Shown here: positions 1-9,417 of the stretch, piece by piece
Position numbering within the stretch: position 1 is the first letter of the stretch
Layout of the letters: each line of letters opens with the position of its first letter
Assembly: GCA_937900875.1 (NCBI GenBank)
Contig: CALCGD010000226.1
Span: 1 to 38,506 of the forward strand
Source: an uncultured Flavobacteriales bacterium
GTDB taxonomy: Bacteria > Bacteroidota > Bacteroidia > UBA10329
Length of the DNA: 38,506 bases
Direction: 5' to 3'
Translations under genes and position numbers: made by a program
Notes under the pieces: model-generated
The model's database searches: none
What the model was told of the DNA's origin: nothing
What the model saw: only the letters and a program-made list of their open reading frames with translations

Positions 1-1663
1 CGTTTACATCTCTGTTGCTGTAAAAGCCGTAAGATGTATCGCTTAATGCGGTTTGTGTCTCGTTATCCCAACTTCTGTTTAAACGCTGAAAAAACCACCG
101 CTCGTTGTATGTAACAGAAGGGGAGATCGTGAAATATTTGAACGCCTTAAATGAGGTGGAAATTGGAATAGTTTGAATGACGCCATTGCGCATTTTGTCT
201 AAAGTTGAGCGCGTAAAAAAGGTTGAATCGGCCGTTGTAACGCGGTTTTCGGTTCTAAGGGAATAACTTATTCCAATCTTCTCGTACCATCGTTGTTTAC
301 CAATTTGAAGTTTCCGCTTGAAAGGATAAATACGCTGGATGTTAAACGCAATTTGTGGAAGGGTAACGTTTACAATCTTGGTCTGCGTATTCTGGCTGTG
401 GCTAAGATTAACGCTTAGAGTGTACGGTTTGCCCAACCACCGCTTTGCAAAGGCAATGCTAGATGTAAACGTATTGGTGAGATAATCTTGGGTGCTAGTG
501 GTTAATCCGTTAGAGAAGTTGGTGCTCGTTCCAGCGTTTACATTGGCTGAGAATGATGTAGAAGGTCTAGCTTTTGGATCTTGCTGATGGCGCCATTTTA
601 GGAAAAAATTATTCTGTACTCGATAATCTGGAAACTCGGGCTGACTATTTCTTAAACTGTTGTGGCTCAACTCAACATTTCCATTAAATCGGTAGCGCTG
701 TTTGTAATTCGAAGCTAGTTTTACTCCATAACTACCTCGCGTATAGATGTCTCCAGTTACTGCGAGGTCAATTTTATCACCCAAATTGAAATAGTACCCC
801 ATATTTCGGAAGAAGAAACCTTGGCTAGGAGATTCGCCATACTCAGGGAAAATTATTCCAGATTTACGTCCAGATTTGTTTGGAAACCAACCAAATGGAA
901 TAACTAAAGGGGTATAAACACCTTCAAACATTAAGAAAGCAGGTCCGCTTACAATCTTATCGTTCGGGATAACTTTCAGCTTTTTAGCCTTAATCATGTA
1001 ATGCGGTTCTTCCGCATCGCAGGTTGTGTACCCTCCGTCTTCAATATAATAGTGGTTTTCTTGGGTCTTTTTCACCTTCTCGCCACGAATATTTCCCTCT
1101 CCTTCCTGGGTAATTACATCAATGATTTTCCCCTTTTCTGTCTCAAAGTTGTACCGCATACGGTTTGCTTTGAAGTTTTGATCACCACTTTTGAATTCTG
1201 GTTTGCCTATTTCCTTACCGGTAGAATCGATAATTCCTTCGGCATAAACCTCCTTTGTTTCTTGGTCAATGATGATGTAGGCAGCTTTTAGCTCAATTTC
1301 CTTGTAGTTTATTTGGGCCTCGCCATACAAAAACACCTTTTTATCTGCTACACTAAAGCGGATAGAATCTCTTGCATGGTACTTTATTTCCGCATCTATT
1401 TCACTTCCTTTTTTCTTTGGATTCCGAAGACTGTCCGTCTTCGAAGAGTCCTTTTTAGCGTCTAATAAATCAGTAAGGTTGATTGTAGTGTCCTTCAAAA
1501 CAGGAAAAACTGTATCTAAACTTGCCTGTGATTTAAGATTTACAACGTTCTCAATTTGATTCGTTGTATCAGGCACAATGGTGTTGATTTTCTGTGCGTA
1601 TCCCTCAAGGGTGATCGCAACCATAATTAGGCCTATTGCAATGGATTTTATCAACGGTGCCAC
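1..1663 (-). CDS. lptD: LptD-like LPS-assembly outer membrane protein (partial, C-terminus beyond window edge)
   Basis: Reverse-strand frame is open from about 1663 (GTG; alternative upstream GTG/TTG starts) to base 1. Reads ...YHARDSIRFSVADKKVFLYGEAQINYKEIELKAAYIIID...GPAFLMFEGVYTPLVIPFGWFPNKSGRKSGIIFPEYGESPSQGFFFRNMGYYFNLGDKIDLAVTGDIYTRGSYG..., an OstA-like domain followed by beta-barrel strands typical of Bacteroidota LptD. Not in the supplied ORF list because it runs off the edge. Confidence 0.85.
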   Translation of the reverse strand, partial: MAPLIKSIAIGLIMVAITLEGYAQKINTIVPDTTNQIENVVNLKSQASLDTVFPVLKDTTINLTDLLDAKKDSSKTDSLRNPKKKGSEIDAEIKYHARDSIRFSVADKKVFLYGEAQINYKEIELKAAYIIIDQETKEVYAEGIIDSTGKEIGKPEFKSGDQNFKANRMRYNFETEKGKIIDVITQEGEGNIRGEKVKKTQENHYYIEDGGYTTCDAEEPHYMIKAKKLKVIPNDKIVSGPAFLMFEGVYTPLVIPFGWFPNKSGRKSGIIFPEYGESPSQGFFFRNMGYYFNLGDKIDLAVTGDIYTRGSYGVKLASNYKQRYRFNGNVELSHNSLRNSQPEFPDYRVQNNFFLKWRHQQDPKARPSTSFSANVNAGTSTNFSNGLTTSTQDYLTNTFTSSIAFAKRWLGKPYTLSVNLSHSQNTQTKIVNVTLPQIAFNIQRIYPFKRKLQIGKQRWYEKIGISYSLRTENRVTTADSTFFTRSTLDKMRNGVIQTIPISTSFKAFKYFTISPSVTYNERWFFQRLNRSWDNETQTALSDTSYGFYSNRDVN

Positions 1664-1717
1664 ACTAATCAACGAAACCACCTGTTATTAGGGGAAAAGG
1701 CTTTATTTTTAGGCGTT

Positions 1718-1725
1718 CAAAGCTA
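1718..1725 (-). promoter_or_regulatory. candidate Bacteroidota -7 element TAGCTTTG upstream of the LptD-like gene
   Basis: Minus strand reads TAGCTTTG, matching TAnnTTTG, in the divergent lptD/amidase intergenic region. Confidence 0.45.
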
Positions 1726-1754
1726 ACCATTTCAGCGGGGACAGAGGTTGGGTA

Positions 1755-4031
1755 ATGATGCATATGCAATCAATCGGTAAACGATTAAATTTTCTTTTTC
1801 TTGCCTTGGTTCTAATTCCATTTTTAGGAATTGGCCAGAATGCTGAAACGCCCTATAGAATTAAGACCATTGTTATCGATGCTGGGCATGGTGGAAAAGA
1901 CCCAGGTAACTTAGGTACAGGCAGATACAAGGCGCAAGAAAAAGATATTGCACTTGAAGTTGCGTTGCTAGTTGGTGGATATATAGTAAAGCAATTTCCT
2001 GAGATTAAGGTTTTATATACACGGTCAACCGATGTTTTTATCGGATTGGATCAAAGGGCTGAGATGGCAAATGAGGCTAAAGCTGATTTGTTTTTAAGTA
2101 TTCATTGCAATGCATTTCCAAACCCAAATTCCAACGGTGTAGAAACTTTTGTACTCGGTTTGCACCGAAATAAAGAAAATCTTCAGGTTGCAATGAAAGA
2201 GAATTCCGCCATCTTTTTGGAGGATGACTATAAAACGAAATATGAAGGTTTCGACCCAAATTCTGCAGAAAGCATCATTGCATTAACCATCATGCAAAGC
2301 GCTTATTTGCAGCAGAGTCTAACCATTTCATCTTACGTTCAAAATCAGTTTAAAAACAGAGTAGGGCGAAAGGATAGAGGAGTAAAGCAAGCGGGGTTTT
2401 TGGTACTCAGAAAAACTACCATGCCTAGTATTCTTGTAGAATTAGGCTTTTTAACGCATGCGCCAGAAGAAGATTTTTTGAACTCAGAGAACGGGAAGTC
2501 TTATATGTCTTCAGCCATTTTCAGGGGTTTTAAGGAATACAAGGAGATGGTTGAAGATCCACTTCCGGAAGGAGCTGTTGAACCGATGATAACCGATGAA
2601 GACGCTTCTATTAATAAGGCTCAGGCAGCTGCACAAGCAGAGTTGGATGCCAAAATGAAGGCAGTTGAAAAAGAAAAGCAAGACTCAATACATAAAGTGT
2701 TGGATCAAGCACAGAATAAAGCTAAAGCAGATTCTTTAGAGCAACTAAAGCAGCAACTTTTTGAGGAAAAGAAACAGCGCGAAGATGAGCTAGCTAAGAA
2801 AGCTGAAGAAGCTAAAAAGGCTAAAATTCAAACCAAAATAGATTCTCTCGAGCAAGTAAAGAAAGAGAAGATTGCTGCTTTTGAAAAGCAAAAGGCAGAA
2901 ATAGCTGCACAGAAGGAACAAGAAGCAAAGTCTACTGAAGAAGCAAGGGTTGCTCAAGAAGAGAAACAGAAGAAAGAGCTAGAGGCCAAACAAGAGGCTA
3001 AAGAATGGCTAGAAGAAATTAAGGAAGTAAAGGAGCAAGAACTGGCAGATGCAAAGCATCAAGCTGAGATTGATGCAGAAAAGAAAAAACTGGAAGCCCT
3101 TAAGCAACAAAAGTTGCAAGAATTAGCTGACGCAAAAGCGAAGGCGGAGACTTTAGAAAAAGCTCGAGCTGATTCATTAGCCACATCGCAAATGATTAAA
3201 GAACAGTTGAGAATAGACTCTGTAGCTAGGGATAAAAGAGAACAAGAGCAGGTCAGATTAGATTCAATTTCTCAAGCCGAACAAGCATTGAAAGCCGCTG
3301 CGATAAAAGAAATACAACCGGTAGAAATTGTAAACGATTCAATCGATCTACTGAGTGCTGCGGAGGAAAAGATAATAGAGAGAAGGCGTAAACTCGTGGT
3401 TGATTCTCTAGCAAAGGTGGCGGAACGGGAGCAACTCGTCAAAGATTCTGTATTAGTGGTTGAAGCAGATATGGCCTCAAAAATTGCTAGAGAAAAAGCT
3501 CGTCAAGACTCAATTTCAGATGCGAGACGGGTGAAGCGACAGACGGAAACTGTAACGATTGACGCACAAAAGGCCGCATCTGCAGAAGAGGCGGAGCTTC
3601 TTTTTCTTCAATTAAGAAAGAAACAATTAGAGCAAAGAATTAATCAACTTAAGAAACAAAACGTGGAGCCTAGTACACGTGAAAGTCTTGTTGGAAAACC
3701 AGTTGAAGTTAAAAAGGACATTGAATCTCAGCCAGTGCTGGTGGTCAACGAACCAGCAGAATCTGGGATTGTATTGAAGGTCCAGGTTGTAAGTTCCTCT
3801 AAGCAAATCGCTAAAAACAGCAATCAGTTTAAAGGCAAAGAAGTGTGGGAATACCAACAGGGGGGTCTTTATAAGTATACCGTTGGTGCTACAGATGATT
3901 TTGAGGAAATCACTAAACTGCAAAGCGAATTAAGAGACCTTGGTTTCAAGGGTGCTTTTGTAGTTGCTTTTAAGGATGGAGAGCGTATAAAAGTATCGGA
4001 AGCTAGAGGCCTATTAAACACTACTGAATGA
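1755..4031 (+). CDS. N-acetylmuramoyl-L-alanine amidase (Amidase_3) with long coiled-coil insert and C-terminal SPOR-like domain
   Basis: N-terminal signal; IDAGHGGKDPGN, SIHCNAF and LVELGFLTH motifs; long K/E/A/Q-rich segment; C-terminal VLKVQVVSSSKQI...YKYTVGATDDFEE...LGFKGAFVVAFKDGERI resembles SPOR. Confidence 0.9.
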   Translation: MMHMQSIGKRLNFLFLALVLIPFLGIGQNAETPYRIKTIVIDAGHGGKDPGNLGTGRYKAQEKDIALEVALLVGGYIVKQFPEIKVLYTRSTDVFIGLDQRAEMANEAKADLFLSIHCNAFPNPNSNGVETFVLGLHRNKENLQVAMKENSAIFLEDDYKTKYEGFDPNSAESIIALTIMQSAYLQQSLTISSYVQNQFKNRVGRKDRGVKQAGFLVLRKTTMPSILVELGFLTHAPEEDFLNSENGKSYMSSAIFRGFKEYKEMVEDPLPEGAVEPMITDEDASINKAQAAAQAELDAKMKAVEKEKQDSIHKVLDQAQNKAKADSLEQLKQQLFEEKKQREDELAKKAEEAKKAKIQTKIDSLEQVKKEKIAAFEKQKAEIAAQKEQEAKSTEEARVAQEEKQKKELEAKQEAKEWLEEIKEVKEQELADAKHQAEIDAEKKKLEALKQQKLQELADAKAKAETLEKARADSLATSQMIKEQLRIDSVARDKREQEQVRLDSISQAEQALKAAAIKEIQPVEIVNDSIDLLSAAEEKIIERRRKLVVDSLAKVAEREQLVKDSVLVVEADMASKIAREKARQDSISDARRVKRQTETVTIDAQKAASAEEAELLFLQLRKKQLEQRINQLKKQNVEPSTRESLVGKPVEVKKDIESQPVLVVNEPAESGIVLKVQVVSSSKQIAKNSNQFKGKEVWEYQQGGLYKYTVGATDDFEEITKLQSELRDLGFKGAFVVAFKDGERIKVSEARGLLNTTE

Positions 4032-5017
4032 AATACTCCAGAGAATTACGTACCGGGTTAATTGCCATAGCAACCATTTTTGCTTTCGTTTGGGGGTATA
4101 ATTTCTTGAAAGGCAATGATATATTTAGCAAACAACGAGTTTTCTATACTAAGTATCAGAACGTTGGAGGACTTACCAAATCCAACTCGGTTACTGTAAA
4201 TGGATTCAAAGTAGGTTTAGTAAAGGACGTCTATTTCGAGCCAGTTAATCGCAAAGAGCTAATTGTCGAATTCATGCTTACAGCTGATAATTATGAAATT
4301 CCAAGAGGAACTAAAGCAATTCTAGTTTCGGACCTGTTGGGTACAACTAGTATAAACTTAGTAACAGGACAGGGAGATGGATATTATACTGAAGGCGATA
4401 CGCTAATTTCTGAGGTTGAAGCCGCATTGATGGCCAGTATCACCGACTTGTCTTCGAGTTTGGCAACAACAAAAGTTAAGGCCGATAGATTGTTCGAATC
4501 GCTTGATTCACTTGTTGGAGATATTCGTGATGTACTTGGCCCTGGAGATAGGGAGTCAAGTGTAAACAGGGCCATCACAGATTTGGCCGCAACCATGGAC
4601 AACCTCAAAAATGCCTCAAGTAAAATTGACGGGATATTAGCGGAAAATGGTCAGTTGGGAAGAATTTTGGCTGATGTAGAAGGTTTCACAACCACATTGG
4701 ATGAGAACAAAGATGAAATTGATAATTTGTTGAACAACCTTTCCACTTTATCTGATTCTCTTGCTGCCGCTGAGTTGGCTTCTACCATTAATAATGCAAA
4801 CAAGACTTTTGAGGAATTGGCATTGGCAATGGAGAAGATAAACAATGGCGAAGGCACAATCGGAAAACTCTTTCAGGATGAAAGCATCTTCAAAAACCTT
4901 GAGACAGCAACAGCCAATCTTGATAGTTTATTCGTAGATATTAAGGCTAATCCAAATCGATACGTTCATGTATCTGTATTTGGTAGAAAAGAGAAAAAAG
5001 ACAAGAAAAAGAAGTAA
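4028..5017 (+). CDS. MlaD/MCE family protein
   Basis: Single N-terminal TM followed by MCE domain (YTKYQNVGGLTKSNSVTVNGFKVGLVKDVYFEP...GTKAILVSDLLGTTSINLV); ATGA overlap with the amidase stop; lysine-rich tail. Confidence 0.9.
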   Translation: MKYSRELRTGLIAIATIFAFVWGYNFLKGNDIFSKQRVFYTKYQNVGGLTKSNSVTVNGFKVGLVKDVYFEPVNRKELIVEFMLTADNYEIPRGTKAILVSDLLGTTSINLVTGQGDGYYTEGDTLISEVEAALMASITDLSSSLATTKVKADRLFESLDSLVGDIRDVLGPGDRESSVNRAITDLAATMDNLKNASSKIDGILAENGQLGRILADVEGFTTTLDENKDEIDNLLNNLSTLSDSLAAAELASTINNANKTFEELALAMEKINNGEGTIGKLFQDESIFKNLETATANLDSLFVDIKANPNRYVHVSVFGRKEKKDKKKK

Positions 5018-5025
5018 TAATACCT

Positions 5026-6351
5026 ATGGAATACATTCCGCAGATTCTGTTTTTAGTGCTTATTGCAGTCGGTTTTGGACTGTTTGGCAAAAGTGCATTG
5101 CGCATCAGACGCAACATCCTACTTGGAAGAGATTTGGATAGAAGCGATAACCCTTCGGTCAGATTGAGCACCATGCTCAAAGTGGCTATGGGACAATCAA
5201 AAATGGTTGTTAGACCAATTGCAGGAACACTTCACCTAATCGTTTACATCGGATTTGTTCTCATCAACATTGAAGTCCTAGAGATTATGATTGATGGATT
5301 GGCTGGAACTCACAGGGTTTTTGCTCCAATTCTTGGAGGGCTTTACACAGTTGCCATAAGCTTCTTCGAAGTACTAGGAGTTTTGGTAATTGCGGCTTGC
5401 GGCATCTTTCTTTACCGAAGAAATGTGATGAAGATTGGTCGCTTTCATTCAACAGAAATGAAAGGTTGGCCGTTTAAAGACGCCAATTACATTCTCATTA
5501 TTGAGATTGTTTTGATGAGTGCTCTTCTTATTATGAATGCAGCTGAGGCCAACTTTCCTGCAGACCATCGCGCAGCAGGTCCGTTCTTGATTAGCGGGTT
5601 AATTGCTCCGTTATTCAATGGATTTGATCCATCAACACTTCATATTATTGAGCGTGTTTGCTGGTGGGCGCACATCATCGGAATTATGTTCTTCCTCAAC
5701 TATCTGCCATTTTCAAAGCACTTCCATATTATGTTGGCCTTTCCCAACGTGTATTACTCAAAGCTTACACCCAAAGGGCAGTTTAATAACCTAGAGTCTG
5801 TTAAGAAAGAAGTTGAATTGATGATGGATCCGAATGCAGATCCATATGCTGCTGCACCAGCACCTGACCCAAATGCTGCACCACAACGTTTTGGTGCAAA
5901 AGATGTTCAAGATTTAAATTGGGTTCAGCTAATGAACGCGTACAGTTGTACCGAATGCGGACGCTGTACTTCAAGCTGTCCTGCAAACATTACAGGTAAG
6001 AAACTTTCGCCTCGTAAGATTATGATGGATACCCGTGATCGATTAGAAAACGTTGGCGCCATCATCGACCTGAACAAAGGAACATTTGTGGACGATGGAA
6101 AATCGCTTCTTCACGACCACATAACACCAGAAGAATTGTGGGCTTGTACATCATGTAATGCATGTACCGAAGCTTGCCCTATAAACATTGATCCACTGAG
6201 TATCATCATTGATTTAAGAAGATATTTGGTAATGGAAGAATCGTCTATGCCGGCACCGCTAGCACCAGTGATGAGTAGTTTGGAGAACAACGGAGCGCCA
6301 TGGCAGTTCTCGCCATCTGATAGATTTAATTGGGCCACCGAAGAAGCATAA
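5026..6351 (+). CDS. Membrane-anchored 4Fe-4S dicluster protein (HdrE/HdrC-like)
   Basis: Several N-terminal TM helices; CTECGRCTSSCPANI and CTSCNACTEACPINI 4Fe-4S motifs. Confidence 0.88.
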   Translation: MEYIPQILFLVLIAVGFGLFGKSALRIRRNILLGRDLDRSDNPSVRLSTMLKVAMGQSKMVVRPIAGTLHLIVYIGFVLINIEVLEIMIDGLAGTHRVFAPILGGLYTVAISFFEVLGVLVIAACGIFLYRRNVMKIGRFHSTEMKGWPFKDANYILIIEIVLMSALLIMNAAEANFPADHRAAGPFLISGLIAPLFNGFDPSTLHIIERVCWWAHIIGIMFFLNYLPFSKHFHIMLAFPNVYYSKLTPKGQFNNLESVKKEVELMMDPNADPYAAAPAPDPNAAPQRFGAKDVQDLNWVQLMNAYSCTECGRCTSSCPANITGKKLSPRKIMMDTRDRLENVGAIIDLNKGTFVDDGKSLLHDHITPEELWACTSCNACTEACPINIDPLSIIIDLRRYLVMEESSMPAPLAPVMSSLENNGAPWQFSPSDRFNWATEEA

Positions 6352-6358
6352 GAAAGAT

Positions 6359-7150
6359 ATGAGCGAAGCATTGAAAGTACCTACGATGGCCGAAATGATG
6401 GCCGCTGGCGAAACACCAGACATTCTATTCTGGGTTGGATGTTCTGGCAGTTTTGACGACCGGGCCAAGAAAATTACCAAGGCAATCGTTAAGATTCTGA
6501 ATAAGGTAGATATGAAGTTTGCCGTTTTGGGAGTGGAGGAGTCTTGTACTGGAGACCCTGCTAAACGTGCGGGGAACGAGTTTACTTTCATGATGCAGGC
6601 CATGAGCAACATCCAAGTAATGAATGCTTACGAAGTGAAAAAGATTGTAACGGGTTGTCCGCATTGCTTCAATACAATTAAGAACGAATATCCTGAGCTA
6701 GGAGGGAAGTACGAAGTAATTCACCACACACAACTTGTTCAACAATTGATTGACGAGGGCAAATTGAAGGTCGAAGGTGGTGCGTTCAAAGGCAAAAAAA
6801 TCACCTTTCACGATCCATGTTACTTAGGCAGAGCAAACGGGGAGTACGAAGCGCCACGAAGCGTGATTCAGAACTTAGATGTTGAGCTGACAGAAATGAA
6901 ACGCTCACGCGCAAACGGTCTATGCTGTGGTGCAGGTGGTGCGCAAATGTTTAAGGAAGCAGAGCCAGGAGACAAGGAAATCAACATGGAAAGGGCAGAA
7001 GAAGCGTTAGCTCTAAAGCCAGATGTAATTGCAACGGGTTGTCCGTTTTGCAACACAATGATGACGGATGGTGTTAAGTACAACGACAAGCAAGACGAAA
7101 CGCAGGTTCTTGACGTTGCAGAAATGATTGCACAGGCAAACGATTTATGA
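6359..7150 (+). CDS. (Fe-S)-binding CCG-domain protein (HdrB-like)
   Basis: WVGCSGSFD, CTGDPAKRAGNE, CPHCFNTIKNEYP, HDPCYLGRANGEYEAPR, GLCCGAGGAQMFKE, GCPFCNTMM: two cysteine-rich CCG domains. Confidence 0.9.
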   Translation: MSEALKVPTMAEMMAAGETPDILFWVGCSGSFDDRAKKITKAIVKILNKVDMKFAVLGVEESCTGDPAKRAGNEFTFMMQAMSNIQVMNAYEVKKIVTGCPHCFNTIKNEYPELGGKYEVIHHTQLVQQLIDEGKLKVEGGAFKGKKITFHDPCYLGRANGEYEAPRSVIQNLDVELTEMKRSRANGLCCGAGGAQMFKEAEPGDKEINMERAEEALALKPDVIATGCPFCNTMMTDGVKYNDKQDETQVLDVAEMIAQANDL

Positions 7151-7650
7151 AAACTGATTTAACTTCTTTCGAAGGCTTTGCGCCCAATTCTAGAACATGG
7201 GTGTACCAAACTTCGCGCAATCTCACGGAGTCAGAATCAATGGAGTTGAAGCAACTGGCAGGAGGCTTTGCGGCAGAATGGAAGAGCCATGGAGCGCCAT
7301 TGAAAGCCGCTGCTGACGTGCTTTACAATCGTTTTCTTGTTATGATGGTAGATGAAGATGCTGGTTCTGCCAGCGGATGCTCGATAGATAGTTCTGTGCA
7401 GCAAATTCGTTCTATTCAGGATAAACTAAATATCAACCTTCTTGATAGAATGGACCTGGCTTTTCTTAACTCAGATGGAGGCTTGGAAACTGTTCACATA
7501 AATAAAATATCGGAAGCCTTTGAGCACGATGCTTTAAAGGAAGATTCCATCGTTTTCAATAATATGGTTACCTCTAAAGCAGAGTTAGAAACAGGCTGGC
7601 GAATTCCGTTGATGATGAGCTGGGCAGCTTCACGAATCAAAGTAGCCTAG
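7147..7650 (+). CDS. Conserved protein of unknown function, coupled to the HdrB-like gene
   Basis: 167 aa ORF, ATGA overlap with upstream stop; SGCSIDSSVQ motif; no signal peptide, TM or Walker A evident. Confidence 0.75.
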   Translation: MKTDLTSFEGFAPNSRTWVYQTSRNLTESESMELKQLAGGFAAEWKSHGAPLKAAADVLYNRFLVMMVDEDAGSASGCSIDSSVQQIRSIQDKLNINLLDRMDLAFLNSDGGLETVHINKISEAFEHDALKEDSIVFNNMVTSKAELETGWRIPLMMSWAASRIKVA

Positions 7651-7651
7651 G

Positions 7652-9166
7652 CTACCAATTAAAAATATCGGCTACCTTCTCAGGGCGCTCTTTAATGCGC
7701 CAGTCAAAACCATCAAGCCTCATATCATTAAGGTTGATAAGGTTTAATGGGTACAAAGTTGCTTCTGGCTGGGTAAGGAAAGTGATGTCTTTCACTTTAT
7801 TTTCTTCAATAACGATAACCAGATTACTGGCTTTAGCCTTGTTTACGTTGTCTGGTTCGGCCCCGTCTTCGCCTGCAAAATAGATTGTTTCTCCATTGCC
7901 TTCTACATACACCTTATGTAGCTTTTGTTCTTTGAAAAAGCCAGTCATGTGCGTGCCCTTTATCTGGTTAAACATGCCGCTGTCTTCTTCCGATATAATC
8001 ATGGAATTGTCCTTCATAAAAAGCCTGTCAATTCGCTTATTTCGGTTCTGAATCCACATGCTATCAGAGGTAAGTTGGTTTTCATCAGACCAGAGAATAG
8101 GGTCGCGGTACAATCTTATTGTGCTATCGGCATAGGAATAAACCAACGAATCGCACTTTCCGCGCATGTCGGGCTTAAAAAATTTAGCATGATGGAACGC
8201 AAATAGAATCCTACGGTCAATTACAGTGTCAACTATGCTAAGCAGGGTATCAGCATGTAAGAACAAAGAATCTGTTCCCATATCCTGAATCATCACCGCG
8301 CTGTCGGTCATTAAAACCATATCACCAACCTCATAATACTTAGCTTTTTGCCCTGTGAGTATGATATCTTGAGCGGTGTCGGTTACCACAACATTGCCCA
8401 GCGCTAGCCCATAACCAAAGCGCTTGTTGTAATACAAACTATCGCCTTCAATAGATTGATCGGCACTGTAAACCGTTGCTTTTTGACTGAACTGGGCGAT
8501 GTCGAATTCTGTATCGTACCACCCAAATTTGCAGAGGATGGTGTTCTCATCACTAATAATTCTGGTAGGTCCAAGAAAGAAAGCAACTTCCGTTTGCGTG
8601 TTGTACCTGAGTGTATCGCAAAAGAGAGTGTACTGCTTATTTACCAGCTTTACTGAGTCTTTAAAGAACATCTCTTCCAAGGCACTGTAGTAATAGCCCA
8701 CTCTGCTTGTAAGCGTGTTTTTGCTATCCACAATCTTTCCGCCCGTATTGTACCAGGCTTTTTCTGTAGCCATGTTATAATCCAGCTTCTGACTGGTCAG
8801 GGTCATTTCGCGGTCTTCGAGCCGAACATTTCGTTTGGCTTTAGCAAATTCGGTATTGCCATTGTAGTTGAGTTCATCGCACCACATTTTAATGCTGTCG
8901 CCTTTGTTAATACGAACATTAGCAAATGCATCCATACTATTGTCTTCGTACAAATAGGCGCTATCACAGTACATAAGCGTGCCTTCATGCTCAAATATCA
9001 CATCTCCTAAAAGCCGTCTGGCTTTGTGTCCTAATGCTTCATCGTATTCAAGAACTTCAGCGTTTAGGAGTTCAATGCGCTTCTTTTTGGCCTCTTGAGA
9101 CCATCCCGTAAGGGCACTAAGAATTAGAAGGAGAACAAGGAGGTTTCGGCAAAACATAATTGCCAA
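7652..9166 (-). CDS. OstA/LptA-like LPS transport protein
   Basis: Signal peptide; repeated OstA-like units (LGDVIFEHEGTLMYCDSAYLYEDNSMDAFANVRINKGDSIKMWCDELNYNGNTEFAKAKRNVRLEDREMTLTSQKLDYNMATEKAWYNTGGKIVD...). Confidence 0.85.
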   Translation of the reverse strand: MAIMFCRNLLVLLLILSALTGWSQEAKKKRIELLNAEVLEYDEALGHKARRLLGDVIFEHEGTLMYCDSAYLYEDNSMDAFANVRINKGDSIKMWCDELNYNGNTEFAKAKRNVRLEDREMTLTSQKLDYNMATEKAWYNTGGKIVDSKNTLTSRVGYYYSALEEMFFKDSVKLVNKQYTLFCDTLRYNTQTEVAFFLGPTRIISDENTILCKFGWYDTEFDIAQFSQKATVYSADQSIEGDSLYYNKRFGYGLALGNVVVTDTAQDIILTGQKAKYYEVGDMVLMTDSAVMIQDMGTDSLFLHADTLLSIVDTVIDRRILFAFHHAKFFKPDMRGKCDSLVYSYADSTIRLYRDPILWSDENQLTSDSMWIQNRNKRIDRLFMKDNSMIISEEDSGMFNQIKGTHMTGFFKEQKLHKVYVEGNGETIYFAGEDGAEPDNVNKAKASNLVIVIEENKVKDITFLTQPEATLYPLNLINLNDMRLDGFDWRIKERPEKVADIFNW

Positions 9167-9168
9167 AG

Positions 9169-9417
9169 TTAATGGCTCAAATTCCTATCGGTAGCTGCTT
9201 TCCAAGAAAGGAACATGGCATTAAAGTGTGTGAGACATTCTTGCAGGAATGGCTCATCAACTATCTTCTGAAGATCAGCCACATTTCTAACTGCCTCAGT
9301 TGAAATTTTGTACGATTGCTCCATCGGGCCTGCTTCCAGCTTGATGGTGAATTTTTCGTTGTATTCGAAAAGGGTAATGGCAATGTTCGGATGTGGGATT
9401 CTACCAACTACACGCAT
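9169..9417 (-). CDS. Small conserved protein of unknown function
   Basis: 82 aa ORF; start overlaps the TonB receptor stop (TAATG) and it ends 2 nt before the OstA-like start, so it is embedded in an operon. Confidence 0.65.
   Translation of the reverse strand: MRVVGRIPHPNIAITLFEYNEKFTIKLEAGPMEQSYKISTEAVRNVADLQKIVDEPFLQECLTHFNAMFLSWKAATDRNLSH

Noticed and set aside
1001-1291. 96-aa plus-strand ORF
   Set aside because: Antisense to the LptD-like coding frame, hydrophobic translation without recognisable domain; explained by the opposite-strand gene.
3627-3923. 98-aa minus-strand ORF inside the amidase gene
   Set aside because: Shadow ORF opposite a well-supported coding frame.
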